64,000 bases of DNA from Pseudomonas fluorescens (GTDB taxonomy: Bacteria; Pseudomonadota; Gammaproteobacteria; Pseudomonadales; Pseudomonadaceae). This document shows positions 25,214-34,734 of this stretch, one piece after another. The DNA lies in NCBI RefSeq assembly GCF_003732425.1, contig NZ_MOBX01000014.1, positions 920,816 through 984,815 of the forward strand, written 5' to 3'. A program made the translations under genes and the position numbers. The notes below the pieces were generated by a model. That model saw only the letters and a program-made list of their open reading frames with translations. It was not told the origin of the DNA and made no database searches. Position 1 is the first letter of the stretch. Each line of letters starts with the position of its first letter.

Positions 25214-26610
25214 AAGACATGGGCATCAAGGTTTTGCTGGTCGAGGATGACCGCTCGTTGCGCGAGGCGCTGGCCGATACGTTGTTGCTGGCCGGGCACG
25301 ATTACCATGCGGTCGGTTGCGCTGAAGATGCGTTGACGGCGGTGGCGCGCGAGGCGTTCAGTCTGGTGGTCAGTGACGTCAACATGCCGGGCATGGACGG
25401 CCATCAATTGCTTTCCCTGCTGCGTGCCCGTCAACCGCAATTGCCAGTGCTGTTGATGACGGCGCACGGCGCGGTGGAGCGTGCCGTCGATGCAATGCGT
25501 CAGGGCGCGGCCGACTATCTGGTCAAGCCGTTTGAACCCAAGGCGTTGCTCGATCTGGTGGCGCGGCATGCGCTGGGCAGCATTGGCACAAGCGACGGCG
25601 AAGGTCCGGTGGCGGTCGAGCCGGCCAGTGCGCAGTTATTGGAGTTGGCCGCGCGGGTGGCGCGCAGCGATTCCACAGTGCTGATCTCCGGCGAATCCGG
25701 CACCGGTAAAGAAGTACTGGCGCGCTACATCCATCAGCAATCCCATCGCGCCAGCCAACCGTTCATTGCGATCAACTGCGCGGCGATCCCCGATAACATG
25801 CTCGAAGCCACGTTGTTCGGCCACGAGAAGGGTTCGTTCACCGGCGCCATTGCCGCGCAGGCTGGCAAGTTCGAACAAGCCGACGGCGGCACGCTGTTGC
25901 TCGACGAAATCTCCGAAATGCCCCTCGGCCTGCAAGCCAAACTGCTGCGCGTGTTGCAGGAGCGCGAGGTCGAGCGCGTCGGTGCGCGTAAACCGATTGC
26001 TTTGGATATTCGCGTGGTCGCTACCACCAACCGCGATCTGGCGGGTGAAGTGGCGGCGGGGCGGTTCCGAGAAGACCTTTTTTACCGTCTGTCGGTTTTC
26101 CCCCTGGCCTGGCGTCCACTTCGCGAGCGCACTGCCGATATCCTGCCGCTGGCCGAAAGGTTGCTGGCCAAACACGTCAATAAAATGAAGCACGCGGCGG
26201 CGAAACTCTCGCCAGAGGCGCAAGCGTGCCTGACCGCTTACCCGTGGCCGGGCAATGTGCGTGAGCTGGATAACGCCATTCAGCGTGCGTTGATCTTGCA
26301 GCAAGGCGGTTTGATTCAGCCGCAGGATTTCTGTCTGGCGGGGCCCGTGACGTACACCGCGCTGCCCGTCACCGCGCCGGTGTCAGCAGTGCTTCGCGAG
26401 GTGGAAATCGAAGCGGATTCGGCCGGCGCCCTGGGCGATGACCTGCGCCGCCGGGAGTTTCAGATGATCATCGATACCCTGCGCTCGGAGCGTGGGCGAC
26501 GCAAGGAAGCCGCAGAAAAGCTCGGTATCAGCCCACGCACCCTGCGCTACAAACTGGCGCAAATGCGCGATGCCGGGATGGACGTTGAAGGTTATCTGTT
26601 CGCCACCTGA
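25210..26610 (+). CDS. fleR: two-component sigma-54 activator FleR
   Basis: Response regulator that activates sigma-54 middle flagellar promoters. 466 residues: a receiver with Asp56 (VVSDVNMPGMDG), an AAA+ domain with Walker A GESGTGKE (about 161-168), and a Fis-type DNA-binding end (EKLGISPRTLRYKLAQM). The sigma-54 contact loop reads GSFTGA (about 208-213) rather than GAFTGA. The GTG at 25210 overlaps the fleS stop and has GGGAG just upstream; an ATG at 25219 is also possible. Confidence 0.95.
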   Translation: MKDMGIKVLLVEDDRSLREALADTLLLAGHDYHAVGCAEDALTAVAREAFSLVVSDVNMPGMDGHQLLSLLRARQPQLPVLLMTAHGAVERAVDAMRQGAADYLVKPFEPKALLDLVARHALGSIGTSDGEGPVAVEPASAQLLELAARVARSDSTVLISGESGTGKEVLARYIHQQSHRASQPFIAINCAAIPDNMLEATLFGHEKGSFTGAIAAQAGKFEQADGGTLLLDEISEMPLGLQAKLLRVLQEREVERVGARKPIALDIRVVATTNRDLAGEVAAGRFREDLFYRLSVFPLAWRPLRERTADILPLAERLLAKHVNKMKHAAAKLSPEAQACLTAYPWPGNVRELDNAIQRALILQQGGLIQPQDFCLAGPVTYTALPVTAPVSAVLREVEIEADSAGALGDDLRRREFQMIIDTLRSERGRRKEAAEKLGISPRTLRYKLAQMRDAGMDVEGYLFAT

Positions 26611-26661
26611 GTTGTGGCGCAAAAAGTTGCAAACGCTTTTCTGAAAGGGGTGCCCATGAGC

Positions 26662-26677
26662 TGGCACCCTTGTTGCT
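26662..26677 (+). promoter_or_regulatory. sigma-54 promoter of the fliE operon
   Basis: A full-consensus TGGCAC-N5-TTGCT site, 61 bases before fliE. The -24 element also lies in the 3' arm of a small hairpin (GGGTGCC/GGCACCC) that may act on read-through from fleR. Confidence 0.9.
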
Positions 26678-26738
26678 AATACCTGTGTACCCGCCGAGTG
26701 AGTGTCAAAAAATTGCGGGCCGCCCAAGAGAGTAGACC

Positions 26739-27068
26739 ATGAGCCAAGGTATTGAATTTAATCGGTTGATGACAGACATGAAGGCCATGAAGCTGGATGC
26801 CATGTCTGCACCGAAATCGACGACCGCTGTCCCTGAACTGGCGGGCAGCAGCTTTTCCGACATGCTCGGTCAGGCGATCAACAAGGTCAGCGATACCCAG
26901 CAGGCGTCGACTCAGTTGGCCAACGCATTTGAAGTGGGCAAGAGCGGCGTCGATCTGACGGACGTGATGATCGCTTCGCAAAAAGCCAGCGTGTCGTTCC
27001 AGGCTCTGACCCAGGTGCGCAACAAGCTGGTTCAGGCTTACCAAGACATCATGCAGATGCCGGTTTAA
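26739..27068 (+). CDS. fliE: flagellar MS ring-rod adapter FliE
   Basis: Joins the MS ring to the rod. 109 residues, with the family C-terminal pattern DVMIASQKASVSFQALTQVRNKLVQAYQDIMQMPV. The N-terminal half is more variable. It is first in the sigma-54-driven fliEFGHIJ operon, with fliF 15 bases downstream. Confidence 0.95.
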   Translation: MSQGIEFNRLMTDMKAMKLDAMSAPKSTTAVPELAGSSFSDMLGQAINKVSDTQQASTQLANAFEVGKSGVDLTDVMIASQKASVSFQALTQVRNKLVQAYQDIMQMPV

Positions 27069-27083
27069 GGACGAGATTGAGTC

Positions 27084-28871
27084 ATGGCAGAAGCAGTCGC
27101 CGATAACGTTCCGGCCAAGGCCACCCCGATAGACGGTAAACCGCCGCTGTTCGGCTTGTCCTTCCTGGAAAACCTCTCCGAGATGACCATGCTGCGTCAG
27201 GTGGGCCTGTTGGTCGGCCTGGCTGCGAGCGTGGCGATTGGCTTTGCCGTGGTGCTGTGGTCGCAGCAGCCGGATTACCGTCCGTTGTACGGCAGCCTTG
27301 CCGGCATGGACGCCAAACAGGTTATGGACACCCTGGCCTCTGCCGACATTCCTTACACCGTCGAATCGAACTCTGGCGCCTTGCTGGTCAAGGCCGACGA
27401 CCTGTCCCGTGCGCGGATGAAACTCGCTGCTGCTGGTGTCACTCCCAGCGACGGCAACATCGGTTTCGAAATCCTCGACAAGGAACAGGGTCTGGGCACC
27501 AGCCAGTTCATGGAAGCGACACGTTACCGTCGCGGCCTCGAAGGTGAACTGGCGCGGACCATCTCCAGCCTGAACAACGTCAAGGGGGCCCGCGTGCACC
27601 TGGCGATTCCGAAGAGTTCGGTGTTCGTCCGTGACGAGCGTAAGCCAAGCGCTTCGGTTCTGGTTGAGCTGTACAGCGGCCGTTCGCTGGAGCCGGGTCA
27701 GGTGGTCGCGATCATCAACCTGGTGGCGACCTCCGTACCTGAGTTGAGCAAGTCGCAGATCACCGTCGTCGACCAGAAGGGCAACCTGCTCTCTGATCAG
27801 GCGGAAAACTCCGAAATGACCATGGCCGGCAAGCAGTTCGATTACAGCCGCCGCATGGAAAGCATGCTGACCCAGCGTGTACACAATATTTTGCAGCCGG
27901 TATTGGGCAACGATCGCTACAAGGCTGAAGTCTCGGCCGACATCGATTTCAATGCCGTCGAATCGACTGCCGAGCAGTTCAACCCGGATCAACCGGCGTT
28001 GCGCAGCGAGCAGTCGGTCAACGAACAACGCACCGCCAGCAATGGCCCGCAAGGTGTGCCGGGTGCTCTGAGCAACCAGCCCCCGTCGCCAGCCTCGGCG
28101 CCGCAAACCACCGGTGGCGCCGCAGCGCCGGCCGGCATGATTCAGCCAGGTCAGCCATTGGTTGATGCCAACGGTCAGCAGATCATGGACCCGGCCACCG
28201 GCCAGCCAATGCTCGCGCCGTACCCGGCCGACAAGCGTCAACAATCGACCAAGAACTTCGAACTCGACCGTTCCATCAGCCACACCAAACAGCAGCAGGG
28301 TCGCCTGAATCGTCTGTCGGTGTCGGTGGTGGTCGACGATCAGGTCAAGGTCAACGCGGCCAACGGCGAAATCACCCGTGCGCCGTGGAGTGCCGACGAA
28401 TTGGCGCGCTTCACCCGTCTGGTCCAGGACGCGGTCGGTTTCGATGCAAGTCGTGGCGACAGCGTCAGCGTGATCAACATGCCGTTCTCCGCCGAGCGCG
28501 GCGAAGTGATTGCCGATATTCCGTTCTACTCCCAGCCATGGTTCTGGGACATCGTCAAACAAGTGCTGGGTGTGTTGTTCATCCTGGTGCTGGTGTTTGG
28601 TGTGCTGCGTCCGGTGCTCAACAACATCACCGGCGGCGGCAAAGGCAAGGAGCTGGCCGGTCTTGGCAGCGACGTGGAACTCGGTGGCATGGGCGGCCTG
28701 GACGGCGAACTTGCCAACGACCGCGTAAGCCTCGGTGGTCCGCAGAGCATTCTGTTGCCGAGCCCGAGCGAGGGTTATGACGCGCAGCTGAATGCAATCA
28801 AGAGCCTTGTGGCTGAAGACCCGGGTCGCGTGGCTCAGGTCGTGAAAGAGTGGATTAACGCAGATGAGTGA
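27084..28871 (+). CDS. fliF: flagellar MS-ring protein FliF
   Basis: Forms the inner-membrane MS ring. 595 residues with a first transmembrane segment at about 39-59 (VGLLVGLAASVAIGFAVVLW) and a second near 492-512 (VLGVLFILVLVFGVLRPVL). The YscJ/FliF periplasmic domain lies between them. A Pro/Ala/Gln-rich linker spans about 325-380. The cytoplasmic C-terminal tail that binds FliG is present. The end overlaps fliG by eight bases. Confidence 0.97.
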   Translation: MAEAVADNVPAKATPIDGKPPLFGLSFLENLSEMTMLRQVGLLVGLAASVAIGFAVVLWSQQPDYRPLYGSLAGMDAKQVMDTLASADIPYTVESNSGALLVKADDLSRARMKLAAAGVTPSDGNIGFEILDKEQGLGTSQFMEATRYRRGLEGELARTISSLNNVKGARVHLAIPKSSVFVRDERKPSASVLVELYSGRSLEPGQVVAIINLVATSVPELSKSQITVVDQKGNLLSDQAENSEMTMAGKQFDYSRRMESMLTQRVHNILQPVLGNDRYKAEVSADIDFNAVESTAEQFNPDQPALRSEQSVNEQRTASNGPQGVPGALSNQPPSPASAPQTTGGAAAPAGMIQPGQPLVDANGQQIMDPATGQPMLAPYPADKRQQSTKNFELDRSISHTKQQQGRLNRLSVSVVVDDQVKVNAANGEITRAPWSADELARFTRLVQDAVGFDASRGDSVSVINMPFSAERGEVIADIPFYSQPWFWDIVKQVLGVLFILVLVFGVLRPVLNNITGGGKGKELAGLGSDVELGGMGGLDGELANDRVSLGGPQSILLPSPSEGYDAQLNAIKSLVAEDPGRVAQVVKEWINADE

Positions 28872-29883
28872 TAACCGAGCCGCTACCGTCAAACTGACCA
28901 AGGTCGACAAAGCCGCGATTCTGCTGCTGTCCCTGGGTTCGACCGATGCAGCCCAGGTGCTGCGTCACATGGGCCCGAAAGAGGTTCAGCGCGTCGGCGT
29001 GGCCATGGCGCAGATGGGCAACGTCCATCGCGAACAGGTCGAGCAGGTCATGAGCGAGTTCGTCGACATCGTCGGCGACCAGACCAGCCTCGGCGTCGGT
29101 TCCGACGACTACGTGCGCAAAATGCTCACCCAGGCCCTGGGTGAAGACAAGGCCAACGGCCTGATCGACCGCATCCTGCTCGGTGGCAACACCAGTGGCC
29201 TCGACAGCCTGAAATGGATGGAGCCGCGCGCCGTTGCCGACGTGATCCGTTACGAGCACCCGCAGATTCAGGCGATCGTGGTGGCGTACCTCGACCCGGA
29301 TCAGGCCGGTGAAGTGCTTGGCAACTTCGACCACAAGGTGCGTCTGGACATCATCCTGCGCGTCTCGTCGTTGAACACCGTGCAGCCAGCGGCACTGAAA
29401 GAGCTCAACCAGATTCTCGAGAAGCAGTTCTCCGGCAACTCGAATGCCTCGCGCACCACCCTGGGTGGCATCAAGCGCGCGGCGGACATCATGAACTTCC
29501 TCGACAGTTCGATCGAAGGCCAGCTCATGGACTCGATTCGCGAAGTCGACGAAGACCTGTCCGGTCAGATCGAAGACCTCATGTTCGTGTTCAACAACCT
29601 CGCCGATGTCGACGACCGTGGCATTCAGGCGTTGCTGCGCGAAGTGTCTTCCGATGTGCTGGTACTGGCCCTCAAGGGTTCGGACGAAGGCGTCAAAGAG
29701 AAGATCTTCAAGAACATGTCCAAACGTGCCGCCGAACTGTTGCGCGACGACCTCGAGGCCAAAGGCCCGGTGCGCGTCAGCGACGTCGAAACCGCACAGA
29801 AAGAAATCCTCACCATCGCCCGCCGTATGGCCGAAGCCGGAGAAATCGTGCTCGGTGGCAAGGGCGGCGAGGAAATGATCTAA
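28864..29883 (+). CDS. fliG: flagellar motor switch protein FliG
   Basis: C-ring rotor component that contacts the stators. 339 residues with N-terminal (KAAILLLSLGSTDAAQVLRHM), middle (EHPQIQAIVVAYLDP) and C-terminal domains. The charged torque helix (SSDVLVLALKGSDEGVKEKIFKNMSKRAAELLRDDLEAKG) is conserved. It overlaps fliF, so the MS- and C-ring proteins are translationally coupled. Confidence 0.97.
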   Translation: MSDNRAATVKLTKVDKAAILLLSLGSTDAAQVLRHMGPKEVQRVGVAMAQMGNVHREQVEQVMSEFVDIVGDQTSLGVGSDDYVRKMLTQALGEDKANGLIDRILLGGNTSGLDSLKWMEPRAVADVIRYEHPQIQAIVVAYLDPDQAGEVLGNFDHKVRLDIILRVSSLNTVQPAALKELNQILEKQFSGNSNASRTTLGGIKRAADIMNFLDSSIEGQLMDSIREVDEDLSGQIEDLMFVFNNLADVDDRGIQALLREVSSDVLVLALKGSDEGVKEKIFKNMSKRAAELLRDDLEAKGPVRVSDVETAQKEILTIARRMAEAGEIVLGGKGGEEMI

Positions 29884-29887
29884 GCCC

Positions 29888-30694
29888 ATGGACAAGCACG
29901 ACGACGATGTGACGGATCTGATCCGTGCCCGCGATGTCCGCGGTTTCGAATCCTGGGCCATGCCCAGCTTCGACCCGCCAAAGCCGGAACCCGAGCCGGA
30001 GCCGGAGCCCGAACCGCCGGAAATGGAAGAGGTGCCGCTGGAAGAAGTCCAGCCACTGACCCTGGAAGAGCTCGAAAGCATCCGTCAGGAGGCTTACAAC
30101 GAAGGCTTCGGCATCGGCGAAAAGGAAGGTTTCCACAGCGCCACGCTCAAGGTCCGTCAGGAAGCTGAAGTGGCGTTGGCGGCGAAGCTGGCCAGCCTTG
30201 AGCAACTGATGGCGAACCTGTTCGAGCCGATCGCCGAGCAAGACACCCAGATCGAAAAGTCGCTGGTCGACCTCGTGCAGCACATCACCAAACAGGTGAT
30301 CAAGCGCGAACTGGCCATCGATTCGAGCCAGATCGAACACGTCATGCGCGATGCCCTCAAGCTGTTGCCGCTGGGCGTCGACAACGTGCGCCTGTACGTC
30401 AATCCGCAGGACTTCGAACAGGCCAAAGCCCTGCGCGAGCGTCACGAAGAATCCTGGCGCATCGTCGAGGACGAAGCGCTGATGCCCGGTGGCTGCCGTG
30501 TAGAAACCGAGCACAGCCGCATCGACGCCAGCATCGAAACCCGCGTTGCTCAGGTCATGGCCAAACTGTTCGATCAGTTGCACGAGCAGGCTCTGCACCC
30601 GGCCGAGGCGGATCTGAGTCTGGACATTCCGGAAGACGTAAAACCGGCGGCCGCACCTGAAGAGCCGCTCGCGGACGACCCCGATGCGCCTTGA
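29888..30694 (+). CDS. fliH: flagellar assembly protein FliH
   Basis: Regulator of the export ATPase FliI. 268 residues. An acidic EP-rich low-complexity run (about residues 35-47, an EPEP repeat) is followed by the helical central region and the conserved V-ATPase E-like C-terminal domain (LVQHITKQVIKRELAIDSSQIEHVMRDAL). It starts four bases after fliG and overlaps fliI by 11 bases. Confidence 0.93.
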   Translation: MDKHDDDVTDLIRARDVRGFESWAMPSFDPPKPEPEPEPEPEPPEMEEVPLEEVQPLTLEELESIRQEAYNEGFGIGEKEGFHSATLKVRQEAEVALAAKLASLEQLMANLFEPIAEQDTQIEKSLVDLVQHITKQVIKRELAIDSSQIEHVMRDALKLLPLGVDNVRLYVNPQDFEQAKALRERHEESWRIVEDEALMPGGCRVETEHSRIDASIETRVAQVMAKLFDQLHEQALHPAEADLSLDIPEDVKPAAAPEEPLADDPDAP

Positions 30695-32042
30695 ACGCAC
30701 CAGTTTCGCCAAGCGCCTGAGCACGTACGCTGAGGCCACCGAGATTGCCGGCGCGCCGATTCTTGAAGGTCGCCTGCTGCGCATGGTCGGCCTCACCCTC
30801 GAAGCCGAAGGCCTGCGCGCCGCCATGGGCACGCGCTGCCTGGTGATCAACGACGACAGCTATCACCCGTCCCAGGTCGAAGCGGAAGTCATGGGTTTTT
30901 CCGGCGGCAAAGTGTTCCTGATGCCGGTCGGCAGCGTCGCCGGTATCGCCCCGGGCGCCCGCGTGGTGCCGTTGGCCGAAACCGGCCGCTTGCCGATGGG
31001 CATGAGCATGCTCGGGCGCGTCCTCGACGGCGCCGGTCGTGCGCTGGACGGCAAGGGTGGCATGAAGGCTGAAGACTGGGTGCCGATGGACGGCCCTACG
31101 ATCAACCCGCTCAACCGTGACCCGATCAGCGTACCGCTGGACGTCGGTATTCGTTGCATCAACGGTTTGCTGACGGTTGGTCGCGGTCAGCGTCTGGGTT
31201 TGTTTGCCGGTACCGGGGTCGGTAAGTCGGTGTTGTTGGGCATGATGACCCGCTTCACCGAGGCCGACATTATCGTCGTTGGCCTGATCGGTGAGCGGGG
31301 TCGAGAAGTTAAAGAATTCATCGAGCACATCCTCGGTGAAGAAGGCCTCAAGCGTTCCGTAGTTGTCGCATCCCCTGCGGACGATGCACCGCTGATGCGT
31401 CTGCGCGCCGCCATGTATTGCACGCGAATCGCCGAGTATTTCCGCGACAAGGGCAAGAATGTCCTGTTGCTGATGGATTCGCTGACCCGTTTCGCCCAGG
31501 CCCAGCGGGAAATCGCTTTGGCCATCGGCGAGCCGCCGGCGACCAAGGGTTATCCGCCCTCGGTGTTCGCCAAGTTGCCGAAACTGGTTGAGCGTGCCGG
31601 TAACGCGGAGAAGGGCGGTGGTTCGATTACCGCGTTCTACACCGTGCTGTCTGAAGGCGATGACCAGCAGGATCCGATTGCCGACTCGGCCCGAGGCGTA
31701 CTCGACGGCCACATCGTGCTGTCCCGGCGTCTGGCCGAGGAAGGGCACTATCCGGCCATCGACATCGAAGCCTCGATCAGCCGGGTAATGCCGGCCGTGG
31801 TCTCGCCCGAACACATGCAGCGCGCGCAATACTTCAAGCAGTTGTGGTCGCGCTATCAGCAGAGCCGCGATCTGATCAGTGTCGGCGCCTACGTTGCCGG
31901 CGGCGACCGCGAGACCGATCTGGCGATCTCCTTGCAACCGCAGTTGGTCCGCTACCAGCGTCAGGGTCTCAACGACAAAATCAACATGGGTGAAAGCCAG
32001 GCCTATCTCGAGACCTTGTTCGCCCCTGCGGCGGGCGGGTAA
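30684..32042 (+). CDS. fliI: flagellar export ATPase FliI
   Basis: Hexameric ATPase of the flagellar type III export apparatus. 452 residues, with a Walker A GLFAGTGVGKS, the Walker B region NVLLLMDSLTRFAQAQREIAL and the family segment GSITAFYTVLSEGDDQQDPIADSARG. The ATG lies within the end of fliH. Confidence 0.97.
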   Translation: MRLERTSFAKRLSTYAEATEIAGAPILEGRLLRMVGLTLEAEGLRAAMGTRCLVINDDSYHPSQVEAEVMGFSGGKVFLMPVGSVAGIAPGARVVPLAETGRLPMGMSMLGRVLDGAGRALDGKGGMKAEDWVPMDGPTINPLNRDPISVPLDVGIRCINGLLTVGRGQRLGLFAGTGVGKSVLLGMMTRFTEADIIVVGLIGERGREVKEFIEHILGEEGLKRSVVVASPADDAPLMRLRAAMYCTRIAEYFRDKGKNVLLLMDSLTRFAQAQREIALAIGEPPATKGYPPSVFAKLPKLVERAGNAEKGGGSITAFYTVLSEGDDQQDPIADSARGVLDGHIVLSRRLAEEGHYPAIDIEASISRVMPAVVSPEHMQRAQYFKQLWSRYQQSRDLISVGAYVAGGDRETDLAISLQPQLVRYQRQGLNDKINMGESQAYLETLFAPAAGG

Positions 32043-32048
32043 CCGGCC

Positions 32049-32498
32049 ATGGCCGTCAGCCGCGCTGCGCGCCTGGCACCGGTGGTGGACATGGCCGAAC
32101 AGGCCGAGAAGACCGCCGTGCAACGGCTGGGCTATTTTCAGGGTCAGGTCAAAGTCGCGGAAAGCAAACTGGCTGACCTCAATGCCTTTCGTCTGGATTA
32201 CTCACAGCAATGGATCGTGCGCGGCAGCACTGGCGTGACCGGGCAATGGCTGCTGGGTTTTCAAGGCTTTCTGGCACAACTCGACACCGCCGTCGACCAG
32301 CAGCGCCAGAGCCTGGTCTGGCACCAGAACAAGCTCGACAAGGCCCGTGAGGAATGGCAGCAGGCGTTCGCCAAGGTCGAAGGGTTACGCAAGCTGGTGC
32401 AGCGTTATCGCGAAGAGGCGCAACGCCTCGAAGACAAACGCGAGCAGAAGCTGCTTGATGAACTGTCGCAGCGTTTACCGCGGCAGAATCCGTTCTAA
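32049..32498 (+). CDS. fliJ: flagellar export protein FliJ
   Basis: Coiled-coil stalk protein that links FliI to FlhA. 149 residues, almost entirely helical and charged (LAPVVDMAEQAEKTAVQRLG at the N-terminus; QRYREEAQRLEDKREQKLLDEL near the end). It lies six bases after fliI. It is the last gene of the operon before a REP pair. Confidence 0.93.
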   Translation: MAVSRAARLAPVVDMAEQAEKTAVQRLGYFQGQVKVAESKLADLNAFRLDYSQQWIVRGSTGVTGQWLLGFQGFLAQLDTAVDQQRQSLVWHQNKLDKAREEWQQAFAKVEGLRKLVQRYREEAQRLEDKREQKLLDELSQRLPRQNPF

Positions 32499-32514
32499 AT
32501 CGCACCGCGAAACC

Positions 32515-32606
32515 CTGTGGGAGCGAGCCTGCTCGCGAATGCATTCGGTCAGCTAACTCAATTGTTGACTGGCACGACGCCTTCGCGAGCAGGCTCGCTC
32601 CCACAG
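32515..32606. repeat. REP doublet (inverted pair) after fliJ
   Basis: Two copies of the palindromic Pseudomonas REP GTGGGAGCGAGCCTGCTCGC, inverted with respect to each other (32515-32539 and 32582-32606), with about 42 bases between them. The arrangement is a REPIN. Such doublets are mobilised by RAYT transposases encoded elsewhere; none is in this window. Confidence 0.9.
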
Positions 32607-32688
32607 TTGATCCTGTGTTGCACCTTGCCCCTCAGTCTACCAAGTGCTAAACCTTGTACAGGTTCGTCAATGACAAGGAAGCCAGTCA

Positions 32689-32994
32689 ATGTCAGTCGTT
32701 ACAGAAGTCTCTCCAGATGGTCACAAACTGACGATTTCGGTCAGGGGGCGGTTCGATTTCGGTCGCCATCAGGAATTTCGCGAGTCCTATGAGCGTCTTG
32801 CCCAGAAGCCTGACTCCATTGTGGTCGATCTGAAAGAGGCCACCTATCTCGACAGCTCCGCACTGGGCATGCTGCTCCTGCTGCGTGATCACGCTGGCGG
32901 CGATAACTCGGACGTGCGAGTCGTCAACAGCAGCTCCGATGTGCGCAAGATCCTCGCCATCTCCAATTTCGACAAACTCTTCGACATCAGTTGA
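32689..32994 (+). CDS. hsbA: anti-anti-sigma factor HsbA (STAS domain)
   Basis: 101-residue STAS protein. The phosphorylation site is in YLDSSALGMLLLL, with Ser56 matching the known phosphoserine of P. aeruginosa HsbA. There it binds the anti-sigma factor FlgM when unphosphorylated and a diguanylate cyclase when phosphorylated, switching between motility and biofilm. The two following genes encode the matching HsbR and HptB proteins. The stop overlaps the start of hsbR by four bases. Orthology is inferred from domain content of all three neighbours. Confidence 0.85.
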   Translation: MSVVTEVSPDGHKLTISVRGRFDFGRHQEFRESYERLAQKPDSIVVDLKEATYLDSSALGMLLLLRDHAGGDNSDVRVVNSSSDVRKILAISNFDKLFDIS

Positions 32995-34703
32995 CGGCCG
33001 TGCAGGCGCAAGAGCCGCTGACCATCCTGATCGCCGAAGACAGCGCCGCCGATCGCCTGTTGCTGTCGACCATCGTCCGGCGCCAGGGTCATGAGGTCCT
33101 GACGGCGGCCAATGGTGCCGAAGCGGTCGAGCTGTTTCGCCGGCAGCCACCTGATCTGGTGCTGATGGACGCGATGATGCCGGTCATGGACGGCTTTGAA
33201 GCGGCGCGGCAGATCAAGGTGCTGGCGGGAGAGACGCTGGTGCCGATCATCTTCCTCACGTCGCTGACTGAAAGCGAAGCGCTGGCCCGTTGCCTGGAGG
33301 CTGGCGGTGACGACTTTCTGGCGAAGCCCTACAACCAGGTGATCCTTGCCGCCAAAATCAAGGCGATGGATCGTTTGCGCCGCTTGCAGGCGACGGTTCT
33401 GCAACAGCGCGACCTGATCGCCAGGCACCATGATTACCTGCTCAACGAACAGCGTGTGGCCAAAGCCGTTTTCGACAAAGTGGCGCATTCCGGCTGCCTG
33501 AGTGCGCCGAACATCCGCTACCTGCAATCGCCCTATGCCTTGTTCAACGGTGACCTGCTGCTGGCGGCCTACACGCCAGCGGGTGACATGCATGTGCTGT
33601 TGGGCGATTTCACTGGCCATGGCCTGCCGGCAGCGGTCGGGGCGATGCCTTTGGCCGAGGTGTTCTACGGCATGACCGCCAAGGGCTATGGCCTCGCCGA
33701 AACCCTGCGCGAGATGAATGCCAAACTTAAACGCATCTTGCCGGTGGACATGTTCTGTTGTGCCACGTTGCTGTGCCTGAGTTTTCAGCGGCGTTCGGTC
33801 GAGGTGTGGAACGGCGGCATGCCTGACGGTTATCTGCACCGGATTGCCACGGGTGAGCGCGTGCCGTTGGCCGCACGGCACTTGCCGTTGGGGGTGTTGA
33901 GCGCGCAGGCGTTCGATGACCGTACGGAAGTCCATCCAATGGCCGTCGGTGATCGGGTGTTCGTGTTGTCCGACGGCGTGATCGATACCAGCGATGCCAG
34001 TGATCAACTGTTCGGCGTCGAGCGTTTGCAGCAGGTGTTCGCCGCCAATCGCGAACCGGATCGCTTGTTCGAAGATATCGAGCAGGCGCTGCGGGATTTT
34101 CGCGGCGAGGCGCGCGACGATGTCAGCATGGTCGAGGTCAGCCTGCTGGAACCGGCGCAGGTCAAGCCGTCGGCGCCGGTGTATTCCGACAGCGGCCAGT
34201 CATGCCCGCTCGACTGGTCAGTGAGCTTCGAATTTCGCGGTGCCACGCTCAAGCGCTTCAATCCCCTGCCTTACCTGTTGCAGTTGCTGCTTGAGGTGCA
34301 TGGGCTGCGGGGACAGAGTGGCGCTTTGTACAGCGTGCTGGCCGAGTTGTATTCCAATGCGCTGGAGCACGGCGTGCTGGGGCTGGACTCCAGTCTCAAG
34401 CGCGATGCGGCGGGTTTCGCTCGCTACTATCAGCAGCGCAACGATCGGCTGGAGGCGCTACAGGATGGGTTTGTCCGTGTGCATCTACAAGTGCAGCCAC
34501 AAGGCGAGGGCGGCCGGCTGGTGATTCGCGTCGAGGACAGTGGCAAGGGTTTTGATGTGGCGCGGATCATGGAGCGACCGCTGGACGGTGTCCGTTTGTC
34601 GGGGCGCGGCGTCAGTCTGGTCCGGCAATTGGGGCATAACGCCAGTTGGTCGGACGAAGGTCGTAGCGCCCGCGTGGAGTTTTCCTGGGAGGTTGAGGCA
34701 TAA
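32991..34703 (+). CDS. hsbR: response regulator-phosphatase-kinase HsbR
   Basis: 570 residues in three parts: a receiver (about 1-130; phosphoacceptor Asp in PPDLVLMDAMMPVMDG), a PP2C/SpoIIE-type serine phosphatase (about 180-385; LLGDFTGHGLPAAVGAMPL, VLSDGVIDTSD), and an anti-sigma-type HATPase (about 435-570; ELYSNALEHG, EDSGKGFD, GRGVSLVRQL). This is the architecture of P. aeruginosa HsbR, which both phosphorylates and dephosphorylates HsbA depending on HptB. The start is a TTG overlapping hsbA; GTG at 33000 is the alternative. Confidence 0.87.
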   Translation: MTAVQAQEPLTILIAEDSAADRLLLSTIVRRQGHEVLTAANGAEAVELFRRQPPDLVLMDAMMPVMDGFEAARQIKVLAGETLVPIIFLTSLTESEALARCLEAGGDDFLAKPYNQVILAAKIKAMDRLRRLQATVLQQRDLIARHHDYLLNEQRVAKAVFDKVAHSGCLSAPNIRYLQSPYALFNGDLLLAAYTPAGDMHVLLGDFTGHGLPAAVGAMPLAEVFYGMTAKGYGLAETLREMNAKLKRILPVDMFCCATLLCLSFQRRSVEVWNGGMPDGYLHRIATGERVPLAARHLPLGVLSAQAFDDRTEVHPMAVGDRVFVLSDGVIDTSDASDQLFGVERLQQVFAANREPDRLFEDIEQALRDFRGEARDDVSMVEVSLLEPAQVKPSAPVYSDSGQSCPLDWSVSFEFRGATLKRFNPLPYLLQLLLEVHGLRGQSGALYSVLAELYSNALEHGVLGLDSSLKRDAAGFARYYQQRNDRLEALQDGFVRVHLQVQPQGEGGRLVIRVEDSGKGFDVARIMERPLDGVRLSGRGVSLVRQLGHNASWSDEGRSARVEFSWEVEA

Positions 34704-34734
34704 TCCGGGCAATTCTTGATCAAGGAGTGAACAA

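Noticed and set aside
27099..27106. GCCGATAA, a perfect sigma-28 -10 sequence
   Set aside because: It lies inside the first codons of fliF and has no matching -35 element 11 bases upstream.
26676..28910. 744-codon open frame on the minus strand
   Set aside because: It is antisense to fliE-fliF-fliG, whose products are unmistakable. Long antisense frames are expected in GC-rich genes with strong codon bias.
30555..32123. 522-codon minus-strand frame
   Set aside because: It is opposite fliI, a highly conserved ATPase on the plus strand.
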